In this document: in pieces, positions 25,119-36,600 of the stretch
How positions within the stretch are numbered: the stretch's first letter is position 1
How the letters are laid out: every line of letters starts with the position of its first letter
Assembly: GCA_021234155.1 (NCBI GenBank)
Contig: JAJEKV010000103.1
Coordinates: 252,001 to 316,000, forward strand
Direction: 5' to 3'
Source: Isoetes taiwanensis
Lineage: Eukaryota > Streptophyta > Lycopodiopsida > Isoetales > Isoetaceae
Length of the DNA stretch: 64,000 nt
Translations under genes and position numbers: made by a program
Notes under the pieces: generated by a model
Databases searched by the model: none
What the model saw: the letters and a program-made list of their open reading frames with translations, nothing else
What the model was told of the DNA's origin: nothing

Positions 25119-25478
25119 TCAAAGAGGAGCTGAACTGTTGGACATTAGACTGGTGCCAGTGGCAACGCCTTTTTCCAGTTTCGAGTTGTCCAATTCTGGT
25201 GAAGCTTGTTGATAGTGGCTAAGCTTTAGATCTTCAAGCGGATCATACCTTCCCTTCCCTAGCCAGTTCGACCTTGATTGCCAAGCTTCCTCATAAACAT
25301 CGGTCCGGTTGGGTGGTTTGATTTTTGTACGAGCGATTTCCTTGTTTTGTTTCTTGTATTTTTGCAGGATCATTAGACTGGTTTGAGCTAGGAGCTTAGA
25401 GCCAGAGGCAAGCTTAGAGCAAGTATTTCGGTTTGGAATCACACATTTCGCATAGTCAAGCTCGCGGTGCGACGACAA
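25119..25478 (-). CDS. Candidate small secreted protein (unrecognised)
   Basis: I do not recognise this frame. Its 119 codons are open, and the frame stays open upstream to about 25,607. There it reads a hydrophobic stretch ILIFCLKLSLLLATVVAAVV before the polar part, which looks like a signal peptide or membrane anchor. The rest is hydrophilic and ends in NSSAPL. No in-frame ATG precedes the hydrophobic stretch before a TGA, so if real it would need an upstream exon. It could equally be a chance frame. Evidence is limited to its length and the signal-like segment. Confidence 0.25.
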   Translation of the reverse strand: MSSHRELDYAKCVIPNRNTCSKLASGSKLLAQTSLMILQKYKKQNKEIARTKIKPPNRTDVYEEAWQSRSNWLGKGRYDPLEDLKLSHYQQASPELDNSKLEKGVATGTSLMSNSSAPL

Positions 25479-25619
25479 CGAGACGACGACCGCAGCAACA
25501 ACAGTAGCTAGCAGTAGGGAAAGCTTGAGGCAGAAGATGAGGATATGGGGTTGGAAGAAGAATAGCCAAGGATAAGTTAGGAGTGAAAAAAATGCAGGAG
25601 GGAGAATGTATCATGGCTC

Positions 25620-27964
25620 ATAGCAGATCTATCAGTTTGCTTGTAGTTTATCTATGTCATGCCTGGCAATAAGTTTAGGTATCTTATTTGTTAAGTTCAT
25701 GAAGGGCGTATAACAACTGGGAAAAGAAGACGTACATATGACCATACACTACACACAACAAACAAAAACATCTTTAGTAAAGAGTGCACTAGTCTGCACA
25801 AGCACGAGACAAGTACCTAGTCGGTGGTTCTTGTTCATTCCCTTGTTATTATTTACCTGCAATACAACATCCATGACCAAACAGTTGTAATTGAGTGATG
25901 TTCAATGACAAAAGAAATTATTGTTAAGAATGCATAGAAAGTTTTGTAGAAAACAACTTATGTTATAGAACAATAATGGTTGTACTATTGACATAATCTG
26001 GCATCTCTATTTGTTCATGACATTCTTATGTCATTTTATATCATTTAGGTTCCTTTGTTAGAAACAGTAAATTATTAGATCCCAAAATGTCTTTACAGCA
26101 AGGCAATGAAGTACATAGACATGTATCAACAAAGGGATGGTTGACAAGATGTTAGAAGACAAATCTACTTGGGCATGCATAAAAATCAGCAACAAAATTA
26201 AGGTGCTTGCGCACTACAGGTTGCACATGCTAATTTGTTTGGGGATTTGAGGTGGAGGTATTTGTGTAGTTATATGGCATCCTTGATATGTTAAGTGGTG
26301 GCACGTTGTTTTGGGTTTTAAATGTAATACTACTATATTATTTATGATATTGGATCCACCATTGCATTTAGGTTTGGCTGCCTATGCTCGTTTACAGTTC
26401 ATAATGAAGCTTCATCTAGACCACCCATCTCTTGAGTGGTCCGTAACTGTTTGGCCCCTTCACGTGCACAAAATCCTTCCAATAAGATTTTGCAGCACGC
26501 GAAGGACAAACATTAACCGGCGTCAAGAGAGCGTTGGCTAGGAGGGTACTAAGTGGTCGCTGATCGTTCTTGATTACCTAAGGGCAAGATCATCGTTATT
26601 GGGATTGCTCACAATTGGAAAGAACTAAACATGGAATGCATGTAGGCAATGGCTTACGTTAAAACAAAATGATAAGCGTTATGTATTTATATTTTATATC
26701 ATAGTATGGAATTCAACTTCATTGATGATTGTCATTGTATACAGTCACACTAGGACATATGCGTATCATTCAGGTGGCAATTCGGCAACATGCTCATAAC
26801 TATCTAATATGGCCAATAGCTCCAGTACATCAAGAGGTGACTCACTCAGGATGCGCATTGCCATTCTTGATGTTCAATCACGAGCATCGACTACAACATA
26901 TCGGAGCCTATCTCTATGTACATCTGTAGGTTGCTTACTGAATTTTCGGAGTATAGCATTTGCAGACTGCTTGTGAACAAGCATCTCCATTATCTCCATC
27001 ATAAGAGCCTTTACCTCACACTCGAGTAGGCCGTGATAGAACCTCCTCTTGATTGCATGGGTGTCGAGATTATAGGAGACCTCACTTGTTGTGAGCAATC
27101 CTTCAATGGGGTGTCGCAAGAATTCGCGTGATACTGCAGTCTACTCAACCTCTATCACCTGGACAAACTCTTGCATTATGAAATACGGCAAACTCTCCAT
27201 GAAAGATTGATATGAATTAGAAAAGAGGTCAACAATGGATTAAATGAATCAGAAATAAGTACGGAATCAGAAGTGAGGTATGTAGCTGGTAGGCTGAGAT
27301 CTAGCAAGAAGATTGCCGATCCTGCTTCAAATGTCTCTCAAATGGTTGATCAATCGATCAATGCAGCAGTCCGAATGCACTCAATCGATTGTTCGATCAA
27401 CCCAAATGTCATTTTGTAGTAGCTTCTTCACATTCGCCAAAAGAACCCATTTGTCCAACACCCATATCAAAGAATCCCTTCCTTGCGGCCATATTTGTGC
27501 AGTAAGCGGACACACCAACTCCGTGGCATCCGCGTTGACTGCAAAGCACACTGCCTAATTTCTTTGCAGCCGCAAGCGCGCATCTTGTAGCCGTTGGCAT
27601 TCCATGCAATTCATGCAACCTGCAACCCCGGCCGCAACGTCCTGCGGCCACATCCGTGGTTTCCGCGGACGCTACATCCACAAGGCATCTGCGAACAAGC
27701 AGAAATGCGTCCGTCAACTTTGCAAGTGGCGCATCTGCAGAACCAAAAAACGTGGACGCCACGATTTATACGTAGTTGCGTCATTGAACTTTCACGGCTA
27801 CGTCAGTTTCCGATGACTTTCTACCAACCATTTATTTTTTTTACGTATAGAACATGTATTTTTGCAAAAAAAGGGGAGAGTTTCATATGTTTCATACTTT
27901 TTTCCTATTTAATGTATGCAACTTTGACCCTATCCTTGACCGAGCTATGGAAGCTATGGAGTGA
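25620..27964. other. Unassigned spacer with a CpG-rich patch
   Basis: No gene is recognised. Between about 27,480 and 27,790 the DNA is rich in GC and CpG words (CTGCGGCC, TCCGCGGACG, GCAAGCGCGC), unlike the AT-rich surroundings. This may be an old DNA transposon, but no terminal inverted repeats were found. Confidence 0.4.
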
Positions 27965-28520
27965 CTGAGCGCCACATCATGGGGTCAATGGCAAGTTTGA
28001 GGGAGGACATTGCTGAGCATGGCTACTGGGGTCTTATAATGGGCTCGGCTTAAAGACAATCACTTTGTGTGGGCTAGATATGGGTCCGACACTCCCTAGG
28101 TCAATGGTGTCGCCCTGACTCTCAGGAGTTGCAGGTGCCAGTCTGGTTCTTATTTTGGGGAGTTCAGTCGGGTAAGAACGTGTGTCACCATGATCCTCTA
28201 GCATCCGCCCATAGAACCACTACATTTAGGAGGGGAGACGTAACCCTTCTACCTCATTGAGATACAACCAGAGTAGTCTCGTTGGGCAATGCCATGAGAT
28301 TACGTCTTTGCCAGTTTACAGTTACCATAATCTAGCCTATCTGCAAATTATGCACAGGAGGGGCGGATGGAGTAGTCAACCTTAGCCATTGTTTATTGCC
28401 AGCCCAAGTCATTGCCATAACTCAGTCTGTTCTATCTGAAGATCCCCAGCAATCAATCGACTCACCCTTGAGTCTGAGCTCGGGTATAGGAACCTCCATC
28501 TGATGTATCTGAGGTATATG
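27965..28520 (+). mobile_element. Diverged LTR fragment, same family as the element at 53.2 kb
   Basis: Collinear with about 53,950-54,480. Shared phrases include GTGTGGGC, TATGGGTC, GACACTC, GCACAGGAGGGGCGGATGGA, GTCAACC and TTAGCCATTG, and an ending GAGTCTGAGC. It is much more diverged than the copy at 61.65 kb and is probably an old solo or truncated LTR. Confidence 0.75.
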
Positions 28521-29480
28521 ATGTATTTGATATTTGTTATACAAATAGATGCAACAGTGTGAGCTTGAGTAAGCATGCTATCGAGAACGTAGTGACACTT
28601 ACCAAATGGAATCTTAAGAGCAGAAGATGGTTTTACATAGAACTACAAAGCTCTTGGCATACTACTTGCAAAAATAAAAATTGAATAGGAAACTAACCCT
28701 AGAACATGCATCTTAAATATTGGCGAGTGTTATGGTAGAACCATGGGTATATCTGTAGAATATATGAATGTCTCTGTGGTATATTTTGGCGACAAACCAA
28801 TGCATTATAAAAAAGAGGTGTTGTCACACGATGGGTTGCCCTCGCTTCGCTTCAAGAATCCATAGAGGAAAAACCAACCATCTTGGAGATCTGCTAATCC
28901 TCAACTTTACTTTCGTTTTGGCTTCCACTACTTCTACTATCCCATTCAAAGTCTAACACCTCTGATTCAAGAGTATGGGACATATCCTAAAAAACTGCAA
29001 TCTCGATGCACCTAGAGTTTTTTAAGCTTTGTGGATGTCAATAGATCTCTGCAAAAGCAAATTAAAGGAAATCTAAAACTCCAGAAACCAAATGATGCAG
29101 CGCACATGCCATGCAAATAATGGTTTGCACAAGGTAGGCAAAAGCAACTTACTACGACGAGCCGCAGGGAGGAACGAAGAAAATGAAATTATCTAAAGAA
29201 AAAACGTAAGCTTGAGGTAGAAAACCCTAGGTTCAAGGCATTTATTTCTATGCAATCTCAAGATAGTAAGAAAAATTGGAGATACCAAATCCCCATTGTC
29301 TTAGCTCCATGCCAAGTCTCCACTATCGAAATCTCATACGACCGACAAATCCACCCTTCAAACCAAAAAGGGAAAACACAGAAAAATTTTCAGATGTCCT
29401 TAACACCAATATTTACTATAAAATAAAATGCTAACGCACTGGGAGTTGTTCTTAATGTATGTGGATGGGTTGGATGATTT
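28521..29480. other. Unassigned spacer
   Basis: No gene, RNA or repeat was recognised. Confidence 0.35.
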
Positions 29481-29489
29481 GTTTGTATG

Positions 29490-30516
29490 TGCTGAAAGAT
29501 AAGATAGATAAGATAAGATGAATTTTTACATCCACGGGAATCCAACGGGTTATGGGACGGCACATGCAAGGGCAACAACCCATCTAAAACCTAGGGACTA
29601 GGCCCCATCACCAAACACAGTAACCAAATATTAAAAGACTACCAAGAAGAAGATAATGCTAATGCTGGTGGTAATTTTGTGCTTCTAAAATTATCTAGAC
29701 ATAGCCAGTCCAAGGATTGGAAGGCCATTGGTCTAGAATAATTGCTGCGCCTCCCCTGTACACTGCATATTTCTTTTGCAGGGGGGCTGCCCTCACCTTG
29801 CAGAGCTCCTCCTTACGGTTACACAATTGAAGAGGGGAGAGGTCCTCCTGTAGTGAGAAACTAGTCCCTCTGAGATGGTTTCCATGCTGAAGAACATGTA
29901 AGCGACTAAGAGTGTCTTGAAACTAAATCAAAAGATGGCGAAGACGATCTGGTCTTGCCGCTCCTACCCTAATAGCGGAGAACTCCACCAACCTTCACAT
30001 GCATGACATCAGTGAAAAAATGCAAAGCCGCATCCACATCATAATGGGCATCATCATCTGCCTCTACAACCCCTATAATACGCAAGTTCAAACTCCTGGT
30101 AACAGAAGATACTGAGGCGGCCTGCTCCTTTCTGCTAGCTCGACACTGCGACTCCTGGTCCCCTTGGGATTGTGGAGATGTCTGTACTTCCACCTCAACA
30201 TGTTCCCTTTCCAATGTCCGCACTCCCGCTTGTCGTACCTGGTCACGAAGTATAGGTGGCAAACACTGAACTTGCAGGTCTAGAGCACTTTAGAGATCCT
30301 CCCGATCTTGGAAGGTAAATGTACCAGACCTGCTTGTGTCGATATGAAGAGGCTACTGGGGACTAAAAAGAGAAGAAGGCAAATTTGTATGCTAGACGGA
30401 GCACTTGTGGGATGAGGGACCTCCTGTGTGAACAATGATTCCTGAGTAGGAGGTTTTTTCTTTTCCCAGGCCATCCTTACACCAAATCTCTCCTTATTAC
30501 TGGCCCTTTCTGTCAT
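29490..30516 (-). pseudogene. LINE ORF1 remnant joined to a LINE 3' tail
   Basis: Read on the minus strand. A start-like MTERASNKERFGVRMAWEKK at 30,516 opens a broken ORF1. Further along, at 29,969-30,262, SVTRSLNLRIIGVVEADDD and DVDAALHFFTDVMHVKVGG match the RRM-like core of L1-type ORF1 proteins. The sequence then loses its coding character and ends at 29,490-29,560 in CCCATAACCCGTTGG, ATTCCCGTGGATGTAAAAA and a TTATC-repeat tail, a LINE 3' end. All of ORF2 is missing, so this is an internally deleted copy. Confidence 0.7.
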
Positions 30517-31589
30517 GGTGAAGCTCTCTAAATGAAATTAAAGTGGATATATACGAAAGTTAAATCAAAACGGACATAATCTAGAGCAAACCAAATCAAT
30601 TTGTGAAGCCTTAATCTAAAAGATCTGTGAAGCAATATCCAATACTGCAAACCCTACAAAAGCCGTCTAGAACATGACTATTTTGACACAGAAAATGTAA
30701 CCAAACATGGACATCTCATAAACCATCGAAAAGATCCTGGAGAGAGCTTTCCAAAGCAATAAGCTTCACCTAAAACGGAGTCCTGGATCAAAAGTTATGC
30801 TAGAAACTGTGTTGCCGGCAAAAAGCTGCGTTACATGGCGCAAAGAGTGCGATGGCAAATTTCTTTAATGTTAGTGGTTTAAGAAGTTTAAAGAAGTACT
30901 AGCTATGGTTTTTGAAATGAGGGATTGAGACAAACAAAATGTTTGTAATCATATGTCGAATTGGCAAGTCATTGCCGAATCAAATCATGAGTCTTAAATG
31001 AAACACGAGGGTGGATAGGGTTGCTTCTAACCTCCCCCTTCTTTCCTTTTTTTTTTCTTTGAGAGCAAGATATTTAATTTTATTATAAATAGTACATGAC
31101 CTTATTTTAGGTTCCACAATAGGCCAATTAGGAAGATTTACATCATGGTCACCATATAGGAAGAATTATCACTTCAAACAGCAGCCATCAAGCTAATAAA
31201 CTATACAAAAAGCATGCCCCTGTACTCTGGTCAAGAACTTCTCTACCTCAACCTCATCATTGCAAGAGGATATGGGTCTTTTACCTTTTAGTGTGTCACG
31301 TACTAAAGGTGGTAGGTCTTCTTCTCTTCTACTAAAGATACTATGGGAAGGCAATAACATAGTGGAGTGCACGAACAAAACTTCCTTTTGAACCATGAAG
31401 ATCAAACCGAAGCATTTACCCAAAAGAAAGATCTAAACGCTATTAGGAACCTCCAAGCTGAATTTGAGATATTAAATGACAACCATACGTCAAAGTGACA
31501 ACATTTGAACTTCTAACTTTACATCAGAAGTGACATATTTGAAACCACGTTGAGATCCATCATTCTAAACAGGTGCTACATATTCTAAA
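30517..31589. other. Unassigned spacer with a possible LINE 3' end near 31,050
   Basis: The minus strand around 31,050-31,110 reads GTACTATTTATAATAAAATT, then ATATCTTGCTCTC and an A run, like a plant L1 3' end. No target duplication was found. The rest is unassigned. Confidence 0.35.
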
Positions 31590-32150
31590 CGAGGCGCACC
31601 CTAGACTACCACAGTCATTGGATCTGTCAGTCCTATGCCCCAGACTGTATATTGGGGCCTTTTGGCACCTCTCGTTTCGCTTATGGTCATTTATGATTGG
31701 GGGTGCCTATGATTTTTGAAATATGAAATACGAGAGTTCATTTAAGGTTTTCATGGAATATAGAACCTATATACTTTCCTTTGCCTAAGGTTTTAGAATA
31801 TGAAGTATGAGGGCTTGAACCTCTACCAAAATGACTCAATATCTTAATAAGACTACTTTGATCAATATAACCAGTGCACCCTGGACTACCACAGTCATCG
31901 GATCTGTCGATTCTATGGCCCAGACTATATGCTGGGGCCTCTTGGCACCTCTTGCTTCGCTTATGACTATGATCATTTATGATTGGGGGCACCTATGGTT
32001 TTAAAATATGAAATACGAGTTCACCTAAGGTTTTGATGGAATATGGAACCTCTATACGGCTTTGGCTAAGGTTGTAGAATATGAAGTACGAGAGCTCGAA
32101 CCTCTACCAAAATAACTCAATGTCCTAATAAGATTACTTTCACTAATATA
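31590..32150. repeat. Tandem duplication, two units of about 281 bp
   Basis: The block CACCCTAGACTACCACAGTC at 31,593 recurs at 31,875 as CACCCTGGACTACCACAGTC. Both are followed by GGATCTGTC, CCCAGACT, TATTGGGGCC or GCTGGGGCC, TTTATGATTGGGGG, GAAATACGAG and CTCTACCAAAAT. Identity is high but not perfect. No coding frame spans both units. Confidence 0.88.
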
Positions 32151-33143
32151 GCCAGTGAGCTAACGTGACTAGTTTTTATCTTAAATCTTTTATAACCACC
32201 CATTTAATTATTTAGGGATATGGTCTATTGTATTAAAAATTGTTATTTTTACATCCATATTAAACTTCCTAGCACCCCTTGCTATATACTATAACATGTT
32301 TAATTTAAAATGCGCATTTAGCTCGAGCATTAGATCTAGAGGGGATTCTTATCATCAAGTATGCATTTGATGTAGATAGGATGCATCATGTTTAAAGACA
32401 TATATGCCAAAGCAAATAAGCAAAACAACACATCATTTAATCCTATATGTTAGACTCCTCAATCTTGATTAGATGTTTTTTCCATTTTCTATATTAACAA
32501 AGATGAAAGCTTTTCAACAACTCAATGCAACTCGGTTGGGATTTTGGTAGAGGTGCACTATGTCCACAAGTTTCCTCTAATAACATGACCACATGTCAGG
32601 GTCAGGGTCCATTTGATGATGATGGAAATCTAGAAGTTTAAATTATTACACGAGTTCTTAGTTAAAGTAGTTGCATCATGCCATATGTATGCATCCATTG
32701 GATGCAAAAAAGTCATGCGTCGGATTTGTATTTTATCTTCAAGGCCAATAAAACTATTATGAAAACTACCTGTGATTTCATGTTGCAACATTATTATTGT
32801 CTTGGCTTTATTTTGTTCGTAAGAACGATGGATTACGTTTGCTTATGCTCCATAAAGACGTAAATTTCCTAGCTTTTCAAAATGTGTTCTCATCGGATTA
32901 GCAAGCATCCAAAAATAGGGGATCAGCTCTTCAATTCATGTAGTTCACTAAGTCGTTCAGTGCCAAACAACTCTACAAAACATGTCTTCTACAAATATAT
33001 ATACCAAAAAATTTGCTGATAATATCTTGCCTGGAAAACCATATGAAGTACCGTAGTTGTTTTTTAGCATTCAAGGATACCACAATGTTAGACCATAAAA
33101 TGGCTAAACTGCTTCTATGACTTGAGCAATATGTTCATTTACT
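32151..33143. other. Unassigned spacer
   Basis: AT-rich, with no recognised feature. Confidence 0.35.
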
Positions 33144-33204
33144 TTGACTGTCTTTCATAAGGTGTTACTCCACTCCGTAAATGACCTCCTTCTTGATCAT
33201 GTAT

Positions 33205-33328
33205 TATTCTTCTTGATCTCCGTGGACGTTAAAAAAACTATTCTATTCTATTCTATTCTATTCTATTCTATTCTATTCTATTCTATTCTATTCTATTCTA
33301 TTCTATTCTATTCTATTCTATTCTATTC
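33205..33328 (+). repeat. (TTCTA)n pentanucleotide array, probable LINE tail
   Basis: About 17 perfect TTCTA units run from 33,241 to 33,328. They are preceded by GATCTCCGTGGACGTTAAAA, which resembles the final bases of the LINE 3' ends at 23.9, 29.5 and 34.05 kb. The array is best read as an expanded LINE tail. Confidence 0.8.
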
Positions 33329-34029
33329 AGATCATCTGCTTTTGCTTTCTCAGGGGAGTCTTGCTTTCGTATTGCTTTGGCTTTTTCTGATCTATTTTCT
33401 TCAGAATTAACTATAAATTGGAGATGCCATCACTCCTTAGCTGCTTCACGCTACTATGTAGGCTGCCTTGTAGATAGTACTATCAATGGATAAATTATGG
33501 TCATTTTATTTGAAATATGAGTTTCCATTACATATGTGTTTGAATTCATCTGAATCTATTATAGGTCCCAGAACTATAGCCTCATCCTTGCTTTGTTCCA
33601 TATGCGCACCCTGTTTTTAGATGAGGTTGAAACTTTTGTTTTCACTAGAATAAAAACAAGAAAGTAATCTAAGAATGTGAAATGAGAATAATCAAAGGAT
33701 CAACTAGAGCAAGAATATCAAGGCCACCATAACTCCTTATATAGATCTCTCATTACGTTGGAATTAAGAATAGGGGATTTTTGTGCGTCATCTTTTTCCT
33801 AAACCATTGTATCTAAATTAAGGGGGTGGAGCTTAATCAAAAGAGGATCATTGACTATTGTAAGGATATTCGTATCTTATGGCTATCTTCTTACAAAGAT
33901 ACATGGCAACTAAGGTTATTTATAAGGGCAAATTACAAAAAAAGCCATCTATTATTGGAGAAAGGCCATCTAGTATCGGAGAACATTTTATCTTAAAAAA
34001 GGGGCTTTTAGACTATAAAGGAAAAGCAT
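33329..34029. other. Unassigned spacer
   Basis: No recognised feature. Confidence 0.35.
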
Positions 34030-36600
34030 TAAACATTTATAAGAATAGAATAGATATTTTATCCTCCGCGGATACCAATTGGCCTATGGGAACCAAACAA
34101 AAAGAGAGCAGCAAGCGTATTACTGTCAGGATTAAAAAACCCTTGTCCTGAAGGGTTTTCGATGGAAGGACTCAAGCGTAATAAGTATCTTTGTACTTAT
34201 ATATAGGACAGTTCAATACTCCCCGAAGGACACACCGAGTCCCGTGCATCCATAACCTCACGGAGGAATGACCCCAACAAAACCAATCGGCCCGTATTCA
34301 ATAACTTATGCAACGATTGGCCAGGCACTAGTAATCGAACATACCGCTCTGGATATGGGCAAGCGGGCGGCGGTCACGGAGGGCATGACATTCATCCTCA
34401 ATGAAGCCCTGGTGGCAACACCGTAAAAACCTTTCCTCCGTGCTTCCCGGGCCCAATGTCATGTCTCCATCACGGAGGCGATGTGCATTCGTCGAGAATG
34501 GAAGCTATAAGTCTCAAGGCTTCTTCATGGGCAAATGGGTGTACAAATGCTTGGTGTGGGCCTCCGTGAGCCTAGGGGATTGACTTGCTTCGGATAGTGT
34601 GCCCGACTTAACGTCGCGTCGAGCATCTGCATCCCGAGCTTCTGAAGGGAAAGTAGCATCTAGGGTACAACTTAAGTGCATTGTGATCTTTCTTTGTAAT
34701 AAAATACTGTAGGCATCCGTTTTGCATGTACACCTCCCATGAGAACCAGCGAAGCTTTCTTGTCCTTCCGGTATAGGCTTTGAGGCGTTGGGGACCCATC
34801 GCCATGGCAAAAAAGTTGGTTAAATAGCGTGTATCACCCATAGCGACCACCTATGCGGAAGTAAATGATATGGCGTTCCAATGCAACTCCGTTGAAGGGG
34901 TAGAAAACACATCTCCACGGAGTAGGATCTGGTATGGAACAATGGATTTTACCCCAGGGCTCGTGCCAAGAAGGCTTTCTCGTGACTTTCGAGGTCATTC
35001 CGGTGTTGAGGGATATCCACCCGGACCCCACACGCCCCATACAAGAGGACCGGCTCGACCAAGGCCCTAAACAAGTGTGATTGGTGGCCCCAAGCATACA
35101 ACTTCGCCTTGTGGTTGTTGTTCGCATGGCATGTAATGCTTTTCAACCCACCGTGACCCGCAACTGATGGCGGCATCGGTGGGGCTGGTAGCGAGAGAAC
35201 TCGATCCCCAAGTACTTGTAGGTCAGAGCCACCTCTACATCTTGTCCACAGGTAAGTGAATGGGGAAGCCTTGGCTGCGTGGGATGATGAAACTAGCGAC
35301 ACCCTAGTTTTAGCCAAGTTAACTCACATGCCAATGAATCGGCAAAAAGTGTCAAGAGCATCCAGGTAACGTTGCATGTCCTCTAGAGTATAGGTCCAGG
35401 AGGTTGACATCGTCGGTATATATGAGTTCTTGGGATTATGTGATGCATGAGATGGGCCCGCACCTCGCGTGCTCGGAAGAGCCAATCTTCCACCGGTCAA
35501 TGTATAGTGTTGGGGAGGGGCAACCACGGCGCGACTCCAATACCATCTGATTACGGCTGTCACGACGATGTGATACGGCCTGAGCATGCCACGATAGCCT
35601 ATATATTGCATTACGCAAAGTCAATGGGGGTCCCCGGTGAAGTAGTCTATCCCATAACTTGTCCCCAGGCCTTTGTGTCAAAGCTTTTACGAAATCCACG
35701 AAACAACGATTACATGTTTTGTCGGTGATTCCTGCTATCCTCAATCCGGTGTCTTGAGTGAAGATATGATCAATGGTGGAATGCACGGGCTGAAAGCACA
35801 ACGTGGAGAGAGCTCGCATTATCGCCTCCTCTGCCCATATTGTCGTATTTGCTCAAGGATGCCGATAACAGTTTTGAAAGAGAGAGTGACCATAATAGTG
35901 CGATAGTTGGTGGGCATTGAGATCCCCACTTGTATATAGGCACAACTTCTGCTAGTGGTCCCGCTGCGGAGGGAATCCCTTCTTGCAATGCTTTATTGAA
36001 TAATCGTTTGTGAGGGCCCGAGGCACCGTGGAGGCCGACCTATTTGGAGAAGTTAGCATGCCATCTAAATCTAGCGCCTTCTCATTAGCTAGGCATTGTA
36101 GGCCCATGATGACATCCCCTTGTGATGACGAGCCATGCCTATCGTGGAGGGGTGGTGCCGGCTCCCGAGCCGGTCATAAAAACATTGCAAAAATTACTAT
36201 ACCCATTGCTCCGATGTGATGTTCCACAATGGGAACATGCAGTCTTGCTCAATACCCTTCTCGAATATCTTGGGATGCGATCAGAGGCCAGAACATCTTG
36301 TTGTTGGTGCTCTGCGAGGTATCACGGCTTTCTTGTTCTTGAGGAAGGGCGATATTGTTGATGTAAGCGGGAGGTGGGATCGATGACTTGCCGGGAGTTT
36401 GCGTTGAGCTCACGACACTCATCATCGAACCATCTATTGCGGGGGAAAGGTAGCAGCGCCCGAGGTTCTCTGTGAGTGGCCTCTCCCAAAGCATCTCTCG
36501 GCCCATTTGTCGAGCGGTGAGGTCGGTGAGCAATTCTTTGTTGAAGTGTGGGGAGTTACAATGATGCGGCGGTATTCTGAACCAAAATTTTAGTACCAAA
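34030..36600 (-). mobile_element. Non-L1 LINE, reverse-transcriptase half and 3' end, decayed
   Basis: Read on the minus strand from 36,600 downward. RNRWFDDECRELNANSRQ (about 36,380-36,435) is the linker after the endonuclease. HSTIDHIFT (about 35,770), CFVDFVKALTQRPGDKLWDR (about 35,650-35,710), RRGCPSPTLY (about 35,500) and ELIYTDDVNLL (about 35,402-35,434) are reverse-transcriptase motifs, and HLFRALVEPVLLYGA (about 35,020-35,070) lies in the C-terminal part. These phrases differ from the plant L1 at 5.6 kb. The 3' UTR continues to about 34,040 and ends TATCCGCGGAGGATAAAATA then ATTCT repeats. Several stops and frame changes interrupt the frame. Confidence 0.85.

Noticed and set aside
31590-32150. 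tRNA-like sequence in the tandem duplication (phrases like GAACCTCTACC)
   Set aside because: No A box at the right distance and no cloverleaf.
33144-33410. Plus-strand frame of 88 codons
   Set aside because: Most of it is the TTCTA microsatellite.
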